Assembly (NCBI GenBank): GCA_005889475.1 | Contig: VBGT01000052.1 | Coordinates: 1 to 35,856, forward strand | DNA length: 35,856 bases | Source of the DNA: Chloroflexota bacterium | GTDB lineage: Bacteria; Chloroflexota; Limnocylindria; Limnocylindrales; CSP1-4 | Direction: 5' to 3' | Part shown: piece by piece, positions 31,101 to 35,856 of the stretch | Position numbering within the stretch: position 1 is the stretch's first letter | Layout: each line of letters starts with the position of its first letter | Position numbers and translations under genes: made by a program | The notes under the pieces: generated by a model | Databases searched by the model: none | Seen by the model: only the letters and a program-made list of their open reading frames with translations | Told to the model about the DNA's origin: nothing

Positions 31101-32945
31101 ATGCTCGATCCAGACGCAGGAACGTCCGGTCCGCCGTACCTGCCGTTCGCGGCGTACGCGCCGCCGAGCAGGCTCGCCGCTCCCGCCCCGAGCTGGACCC
31201 GCGCCTACGAGCTCCCCTCGGCGCGGAAGGTAGTCAGCGCCGGCCTTCAGCTCGCCCTCGGGTCGAACGTCGCCATCCGCCGGGCATCGATCTATATCGG
31301 CCTGCTATCGCTCGGCGCGTTCGGGCCCGCCGCGATCCTCCTGCTGATCGGCCTCGCGCGCCTCCTGAACGATCCCGCAACTGCGAGGACCCTCACCGGC
31401 GGCGACCCGACGCTGATCTTCTTCGAGCAGCCCGAGCTGGCCGGGCCGCTGACGCTGCTGTACGTCGTGGGCATCGTCGGGATCATCCTGCTCATCGCGA
31501 TCTCGATCGATGCCGAGGCGATCGCCATCTCGCTCCTCGGCAGCAGCGCCTCCGAGAGCCCGCTGCGCCTGTCGGAAGCGCTGACCCGGGCGCGCCAGAC
31601 GTTCTGGCGTCTGTTCTGGTCCGGCCTGGTCGTCGGACTGACGTCGGCGTTCATCTCGTTCGTGATCGCGCTCCCGTTCCTGCGCCCGTTCGACACCAAC
31701 CAGGGCATCACCTTCATCGCCTCGATGGTCGCGACGCTCGTGGTGTCGCCGTTCGCGTTCGCCGCGACGGGGATCGTGCTCGGCGACGCCGGCGCGATCG
31801 AGACCCTGCGTCGATCCGTCCAGCTCTTCCGCGCGCGACCCCGGATCGGTCTCGTGGTGACGCTGTTCACGCTCGTCACGTCGGCGATCCAGACGCTGGC
31901 GTTCAGCGCCGGTGCGGACATCGCGTTCCGGGTCGCCGATTTCTTCCATCTCGGCGGGGGCGGTGCCGCGCTGATCCTGCCGGGCATCCTCGTCCTTGCG
32001 TTCATCGTCGCCTTCGGCAGCCTCACCTTCACGATCGCGGCGATCGTGGCCGCGCCGCAGGTCTCCGCATTCCTCGGCCTGACGTTCTACTCGGCCGGGC
32101 TGGACAAGGGTCGGGCGCCCACCGGCGGCCCGCCGCGCCGCGTGCGCTGGGTCAGCATCCCGATGTCGATCGTCATGGTCGGCCTAGGGATCGTCGTCGT
32201 GCTGGGCATCCCGACGATCGCGTCGTTCAAGCTGCGCGCCGCCAGCCCGTCGCTGGCGTTCCTGCGCACCGAGGTCGAGGGCCACGATGCATTGATCATC
32301 CCGATCGGCGAGCCATTCGTCGCCGAGGACCCAGCCGGCGACGACGGCCAGGGAGCGCCGGCTGATGGCGACATCCTCGCCGCGGACATGACCGGGTTGT
32401 ACGAGATCCCCCAATGGCTGCTCGACGACGCGTTTCCCTGCGGTTCAACGGGCGTGGCATGCGGCGACGACGGCGGAGGAGGACCGATCGTCCTCGAGGA
32501 AGGCGCGCTGCTCTTCGTCCAGCGAATGGCGGGGGCGCCGCCGCAGGCTGCCGGCCTGCGCCACGGCGAGTGGGGGCCCATGGTCCGAGTCCCCGGCTAC
32601 GTGGCGGCCCCGGCGTTGGCGGGCAAACGGTTCGAAGGTTCGAACCACCGCTTCACCACCGAGCTCAATGGCGACCGGCTGGAGATCCGCGAGTACGTCT
32701 ACGAGGATGGCGCCTGGAAGGAGTACTTCACGACTGCTCGCTCGGCCTGGCTCGACGACGTCCTCGTGACGATCGTGCCGCTCCAGAATCTCGCGGCCGA
32801 CCCCACGGCGTGGGATGCCTTCGCGTTCGTGCGCGATGCAAGCTCGATTGCCGACGACAACGTCCGACCGGCCGACAACGAGGTGATCGAGATCGAGCGG
32901 GTTCCCTGGATCCAGGTGCTCGATCCACGAACGGTCGCGCCCTGA
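31101..32945 (+). CDS. Large multi-helix membrane protein with soluble C-terminal domain
   Basis: A 614-residue protein. After a Pro-rich N-terminus of about 50 residues there are six or so hydrophobic helices, including YIGLLSLGAFGPAAILLLIGLARLL and GIVLGDAGAIETLRRSVQLFRARP; the latter resembles the loop in glycerophosphoryl diester phosphodiesterase-type membrane domains. After a last helix (SIPMSIVMVGLGIVVVLGIP, about residue 360) comes an extracellular domain of about 245 residues with two Cys (PCGSTGVACGDD) and an acidic, beta-rich region. No enzyme motif is visible. It diverges from arsR and abuts the metallopeptidase stop codon. Confidence 0.78.
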   Translation: MLDPDAGTSGPPYLPFAAYAPPSRLAAPAPSWTRAYELPSARKVVSAGLQLALGSNVAIRRASIYIGLLSLGAFGPAAILLLIGLARLLNDPATARTLTGGDPTLIFFEQPELAGPLTLLYVVGIVGIILLIAISIDAEAIAISLLGSSASESPLRLSEALTRARQTFWRLFWSGLVVGLTSAFISFVIALPFLRPFDTNQGITFIASMVATLVVSPFAFAATGIVLGDAGAIETLRRSVQLFRARPRIGLVVTLFTLVTSAIQTLAFSAGADIAFRVADFFHLGGGGAALILPGILVLAFIVAFGSLTFTIAAIVAAPQVSAFLGLTFYSAGLDKGRAPTGGPPRRVRWVSIPMSIVMVGLGIVVVLGIPTIASFKLRAASPSLAFLRTEVEGHDALIIPIGEPFVAEDPAGDDGQGAPADGDILAADMTGLYEIPQWLLDDAFPCGSTGVACGDDGGGGPIVLEEGALLFVQRMAGAPPQAAGLRHGEWGPMVRVPGYVAAPALAGKRFEGSNHRFTTELNGDRLEIREYVYEDGAWKEYFTTARSAWLDDVLVTIVPLQNLAADPTAWDAFAFVRDASSIADDNVRPADNEVIEIERVPWIQVLDPRTVAP

Positions 32946-33359
32946 TCAGCTCGCGCCGAGCTCGTCCAGGCGGTCGTCGTCGATGCCGAGGTGGTGGGCG
33001 AGCTCATGCAGGACCGTCGTGCGGACCTCTTCCTCGAGCTCCCGCAGGTCCTCGAAGTCTTCCTCCAGTGGCAGGCGGAAGAGCGTGATCCGGTTCGGCG
33101 AGGCCGCCCACTCGGCGGCGTAGTCGGTGCGCGGCACGCCCTCGTACAGCCCGTACATCGAGTCCCACGGCTCGAGGTCGTTCTCGCGCAGCTGCTCCGC
33201 CGACGGCTCGTCCTCGATGACCACGGCAACCTCGTCCAGGGCCGCGCGGTACGGGTCGGGAATGGCAGCGAGCGCACGCTCGACGAGCCGCTCGAAGGCG
33301 GCCGCGCGGGCGGCGGCGCGAGCGATGCCGCGTTGCGAGCCGCGCGGGCGTTTCGCCAT
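32946..33359 (-). CDS. Metallopeptidase family protein, minimal zincin
   Basis: A 137-residue protein of the small metallopeptidase (DUF1025-like) family. The zinc motif HELAH at 118-122 is followed by HLGIDDDRLDELG, the usual HExxHxxG-type ending at the C-terminus. The preceding acidic run (LEEDFEDLRELEEEVRTTV) and ITLFRLPLE are also family features. Substrates are not known. The start ATG 33359 is chosen over upstream codons because the protein begins MAKRPRG and TACCAT lies 9 nt ahead. Its stop codon directly touches that of the convergent membrane protein gene. Confidence 0.87.
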   Translation of the reverse strand: MAKRPRGSQRGIARAAARAAAFERLVERALAAIPDPYRAALDEVAVVIEDEPSAEQLRENDLEPWDSMYGLYEGVPRTDYAAEWAASPNRITLFRLPLEEDFEDLRELEEEVRTTVLHELAHHLGIDDDRLDELGAS

Positions 33360-33368
33360 GGCTGCCGA

Positions 33369-33394
33369 ATGGTAGCCACGGGCCGCCGTACGAT
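33369..33394. promoter_or_regulatory. Divergent -10 elements for the metallopeptidase and deacetylase genes
   Basis: Minus strand: TACCAT (33374-33369), 9 nt before ATG 33359. Plus strand: TACGAT (33389-33394), 6 nt before GTG 33401. Only 41 nt lie between the two start codons. Confidence 0.5.
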
Positions 33395-33400
33395 CCGCGG

Positions 33401-34510
33401 GTGAAGGTCGTCTACACCGATCGCCATCGCGGCCACGATCCAAAGGTCGAGACATATCTCGGCCTGCCGGTCCCCGCGTGCGAGGTGCCCGAGCGAGCCG
33501 AGGTCATCCGCGCCGCGCTTGCGGCGGACGGCGGGTTCGAGCTGGTCGAGCCCACGGAGCACGGCACGGGCCCGATCCTGGCGGTCCACGACCCGGGCCT
33601 CCTCCGCTTCCTCGAGGAGGCGTGGCCGGCGCTCGAGCGGCAGCAGATCGAGCGTGACTTCCTGGTCGCCGATACCTACCCGACCAGGGCCATGTTCGCG
33701 GGCATGAGCGAGGCGGTTGCGGCGGCTCGGCCGGAGCCCGAGGCGGTCGGGGGCCGGACCGGCTGGTGGGGACTGGACTCGTCGAACCCGATCGTCGCCG
33801 GTACGTACGAGGCTGCTCGATGGTCCGTCGACGTCGCGCTGACGACGGTCGATCTCGTGCTCGGGGGCGAGACGGCCGCGTATGGCCTGTGCCGCCCGCC
33901 GGGACATCACGCGGCGGCCGCGATGGCCGGTGGCTACTGCTTCTTCAATAACGCCGCGATCGCCGCCCAGGCGATCGTCGCGGCGACGGCCGAGCCCGTC
34001 GCGATCCTCGACGTCGACGTTCACCACGGCAACGGCACCCAGCAGATCTTCTGGCGCCGCGGGGACGTGCTGTATGTCTCGCTGCACTCGGACCCACGGC
34101 GGCTGTACCCGTTCTTCCTCGGCCATGCCGACGAGCGAGGCGAGGGGCCAGGCCGCGGTGCCAACCTCAACCTGCCGCAGCCCCGCCGTGCCGACGACGA
34201 GACCTACCTGGCGGCACTCGATCGTGCCCTCGAGCGGATCGCCGACGCGCCGGGCTCGGTGCTCGTCGTCTCCCTCGGGTTCGACACGTTCCACCTCGAC
34301 CCGATCGGCGATCTCGCCCTCACCACCAGGGGCTATCACGAGATGGGCCGCCGCGTGGCCTCGCTCGAGCGTCGGCTCGTGATCCTGCAGGAGGGCGGCT
34401 ACCACCTCCCGACGCTCGGCGAGAACGCCCGCGCCTGGCTGCGCGGCGCCGCCGGTCGAGCGCCCGCCGAGGCACCCGGGCCCGCCCGGAGTACGATCCC
34501 TCGTCCATGA
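33401..34510 (+). CDS. Histone deacetylase superfamily, acetylpolyamine amidohydrolase-like
   Basis: A 369-residue zinc-dependent deacetylase. The catalytic His pair H169-H170 is in CRPPGHHA. The metal site is D206 and H208 in [12 protein letters not shown] together with D295 in [11 protein letters not shown], and the transition-state Tyr334 is in [11 protein letters not shown]. The N-terminal [11 protein letters not shown] and the [12 protein letters not shown] loop region resemble bacterial acetylpolyamine amidohydrolases, which act on acetylated polyamines or similar small amides. All catalytic residues are present. The GTG start lies 6 nt after TACGAT. The stop overlaps the folE start by 4 nt (ATGA). 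Confidence 0.9.
   Translation: MKVVYTDRHRGHDPKVETYLGLPVPACEVPERAEVIRAALAADGGFELVEPTEHGTGPILAVHDPGLLRFLEEAWPALERQQIERDFLVADTYPTRAMFAGMSEAVAAARPEPEAVGGRTGWWGLDSSNPIVAGTYEAARWSVDVALTTVDLVLGGETAAYGLCRPPGHHAAAAMAGGYCFFNNAAIAAQAIVAATAEPVAILDVDVHHGNGTQQIFWRRGDVLYVSLHSDPRRLYPFFLGHADERGEGPGRGANLNLPQPRRADDETYLAALDRALERIADAPGSVLVVSLGFDTFHLDPIGDLALTTRGYHEMGRRVASLERRLVILQEGGYHLPTLGENARAWLRGAAGRAPAEAPGPARSTIPRP
34492..34497 (+). promoter_or_regulatory. Possible internal promoter (-10 TACGAT) for folE
   Basis: TACGAT lies inside the last codons of the deacetylase gene and ends 9 nt before the folE ATG. The same hexamer precedes the deacetylase. It could give folE its own leaderless transcript besides coupled translation from the upstream gene. 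Confidence 0.35.
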
Positions 34511-35214
34511 AGACGCTGCCCGAGCACGTGCGCAAGCTCGTCACCGAGATCGAGACCGAGATCGGCGAGGAGCACGGTGTCAACGGGATCGAGGCCGACG
34601 ACGAGCGGATGCGCCCGATCGTCGGCACGCCGTCACTCGCGACGCCGTCCGGTCCGGTCGAGGAGGCCGTGCGCGAGATCCTGCTCGAGATCGGCGAGGA
34701 CCCCGACCGCCAGGGCCTGGCGGGCACCCCGGATCGGGTCCACCGCATGTACGCCGAGCTGACGGCGGGCTACCACGTCGACCCGGTGCGGCTCGTGAAC
34801 GGCGCGATCTTCGACGTCGACTACTCGGAGATGGTGGTCGTCAAGGACATCCCGTTCTACTCACTCTGCGAGCACCATCTGCTGCCGTTCTTCGGCACCG
34901 CGGCCGTGGCGTACATCCCGCGCGGCAAGGTCATCGGGCTGTCCAAGATCCCCCGGATCGTCGAGATGTATGCGCGCCGGCTGCAGGTCCAGGAGCGAAT
35001 GACCCAGCAGATCGCCGACTTCCTGAACGATCGCCTCGCCCCGCAGGGCGTCGGCGTGGTCGTCGAGGCGAACCACCTGTGCGCGGTCATGCGCGGCATC
35101 CGCAAGCCGGGCACGATCATGACCACTTCGGCCGTCCTGGGCCTGTTCCGGACGCGCGACCGCACGCGAGCCGAGTTCTTCAGTCACCTCGAACGGCGGC
35201 CGCCGGGCGAATAG
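34507..35214 (+). CDS. folE: GTP cyclohydrolase I
   Basis: A 235-residue enzyme that converts GTP to 7,8-dihydroneopterin triphosphate, the first step of folate (or pterin) synthesis. Zinc ligands are C121 and H124 ([12 protein letters not shown]) and C192 (NHLCAVMRG). [34 protein letters not shown] in outline and [16 protein letters not shown] are classical. The first 50 residues before the catalytic core are a charged, probably flexible extension. It starts in the ATGA overlap with the deacetylase gene. No other folate genes are in the window. Confidence 0.95.
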   Translation: MKTLPEHVRKLVTEIETEIGEEHGVNGIEADDERMRPIVGTPSLATPSGPVEEAVREILLEIGEDPDRQGLAGTPDRVHRMYAELTAGYHVDPVRLVNGAIFDVDYSEMVVVKDIPFYSLCEHHLLPFFGTAAVAYIPRGKVIGLSKIPRIVEMYARRLQVQERMTQQIADFLNDRLAPQGVGVVVEANHLCAVMRGIRKPGTIMTTSAVLGLFRTRDRTRAEFFSHLERRPPGE

Positions 35215-35220
35215 CGCGGC

Positions 35221-35324
35221 GCGTCAGCGCGACACGGGATCGCGCCGCGTCAGCGCGACACGGGATCGCGCCGCGTCAGCGCGACACGGGATCGCGCCGC
35301 GTCAGCGCGACACGGGATCGCGCC
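35221..35324. repeat. Four perfect 26-bp tandem repeats with alternating palindromic arms
   Basis: Copies begin at 35221, 35247, 35273 and 35299 and are identical. Each unit can be read as GCGCGA, a 7-nt spacer CACGGGA, TCGCGC, and a 7-nt spacer CGCGTCA. Complementary 6-nt arms thus alternate every 13 bp, and each arm can pair with the one on either side. The array starts 6 nt after the folE stop. There are no unique spacers, so it is not CRISPR. It may be a terminator-like or protein-binding array, or a recent slippage expansion. Confidence 0.9.
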
Positions 35325-35580
35325 GCCTCGTTCCTCGCCTCGTCCATCGGCCGCCTGTACGGTCCGGCCGCACAAACGACGAACTTCGGCCCTTGCTGGA
35401 CCCGGTTCTCGCACGAAGACACTTGCTTCGGCCGCGAGTTGATCGTCGTGGCGGTCAATCGTCGAAGTTAGGGTCCAAAGGTCGGCCTTCCGGGATGATG
35501 GGCCGGTCTCGTTCGTCGTTTGTTCGCCGCAGCGATCAAACTCCCTCGAGCGAAGCGGCTGGTAAGGGCGACGCGACACC
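35325..35580. other. Non-coding gap after the tandem array
   Basis: About 256 nt with somewhat lower GC than the genes. Frames open here on the minus strand read through the tandem array and give Arg-rich, low-complexity translations, so I see no gene. It presumably contains the promoter of the XRE gene; I cannot point to a convincing -10/-35 pair. Confidence 0.5.
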
Positions 35581-35856
35581 ATGCGGCCTATGCCCGGTCG
35601 CGACTCGCAGTTCGCCCGTGGCCAGCGGCGAAGTCGGCTCCTGCGCATGCGGATCGACGATGGGCTCAACGTCGCGCGGCAAACGAGCGGCCTGAGCATT
35701 CGCGAAGTTGCCCGTCGCGTTGGAGTGAGCCCGGAGACGATCATGCGGCTCGAACGCGGAGGCGAGAGAACGTTGACGATCGATCTCATCGCCCGCCTGG
35801 CACCGGTCGTCGGTCTCGAACTGGCTGCACAACTGCATGCGAACGGAGATCCGGTT
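35581..35856 (+). CDS. XRE family helix-turn-helix regulator (N-terminal part, runs off right edge)
   Basis: The 92 visible residues start MRPMPGRDSQFARGQRRSR and contain an XRE/Cro helix-turn-helix: LSIREVARRVGVSPETIMRLERG, then TLTIDLIARLAPVVGLELAAQL. The frame is open to the end of the window. In relatives such a domain is often followed by a second, nuclease-like or ligand-binding part, but nothing of that can be seen here. Starts at ATG 35590 or 35647 are also possible; AAGGG lies about 12 nt before 35581, a long spacing. Confidence 0.8.
   Translation, partial: MRPMPGRDSQFARGQRRSRLLRMRIDDGLNVARQTSGLSIREVARRVGVSPETIMRLERGGERTLTIDLIARLAPVVGLELAAQLHANGDPV

Noticed and set aside
32699-34405. 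568-residue minus-strand open frame
   Set aside because: It is antisense to the deacetylase and in a different frame from the real metallopeptidase gene at 32946-33359.
35221-35324. CRISPR array
   Set aside because: The repeats are directly adjacent with no unique spacers, the unit is only 26 bp, and no cas genes are present.
35250-35789. Minus-strand gene across the tandem array and XRE gene
   Set aside because: It reads through the 26-bp repeats in shifting frames and is antisense to a clear helix-turn-helix protein.

Overview
This is a high-GC (roughly 70% by eye), densely packed bacterial chromosomal window with about 37 protein genes, one tRNA and no plasmid, phage or insertion-sequence hallmarks. 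Gene content (an F420-type deazaflavin-dependent reductase, a CopC-CopD fusion, an acyl-CoA mutase large subunit, GMC oxidoreductase, ECF sigma factor, many lipoproteins and GTG starts) fits an uncultivated soil or freshwater Chloroflexota, perhaps of the Limnocylindria type. A deep-branching Actinomycetota-like genome is the main alternative. The taxonomic call is an inference from style and content, not from a marker gene.

Layout. 1-3400: a truncated secreted protein, a deazaflavin-dependent reductase and a divergent dgcN-dgcA pair (D-glutamate / N-acyl amino acid metabolism). 3400-5800: small unknown proteins, a solitary N4-cytosine-type DNA methyltransferase and tRNA-Arg(UCU). 5800-6800: a drug/metabolite (EamA) exporter. 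6904-13656: a seven-gene same-strand cluster; its last six genes are joined by four 4-base stop/start overlaps and one 2-nt gap. It encodes membrane and lipoprotein copper-handling proteins around a CopC-CopD fusion, plus a solitary type-1 periplasmic binding protein and a CPBP intramembrane protease. 13653-19800: Na+/H+ antiporter, small HTH protein, acyl-CoA dehydrogenase, GMC oxidoreductase and a second EamA paralogue. 19852-26108: an AlkZ/YcaQ-like winged-helix protein, then a minus-strand operon of cupredoxin, ECF sigma factor and an Ogt methyltransferase carrying a C-terminal Ada-type zinc domain, then a GNAT enzyme, nitroreductase and alpha/beta hydrolase. 26171-30000: J-domain protein, lipoprotein, isobutyryl-CoA-mutase-like large subunit and DinB-like protein. 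30000-31101: an intergenic stretch with long inverted repeats, then arsR-trxA with a perfect operator over its -35 box. 31101-35856: membrane protein, minimal zincin, acetylpolyamine amidohydrolase-folE pair, a 26-bp tandem array and a truncated XRE regulator.

The most general observation is regulatory. Seventeen genes lack an upstream Shine-Dalgarno sequence and instead have a hexamer of the form TAnnnT (one CATAGT) ending 6-9 nt before the start codon, the layout of leaderless transcripts. Genes inside operons start in stop/start overlaps, and a minority (for example 1-318, 3604, 7641, 11591, 22586-22993) have a clear GGAGG. This pattern was used to decide several start codons.

The most system-like region is the 6904-13656 copper cluster. 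The DNA-repair/stress operon at 21086-22993 and the leaderless promoter architecture are the next most interesting.
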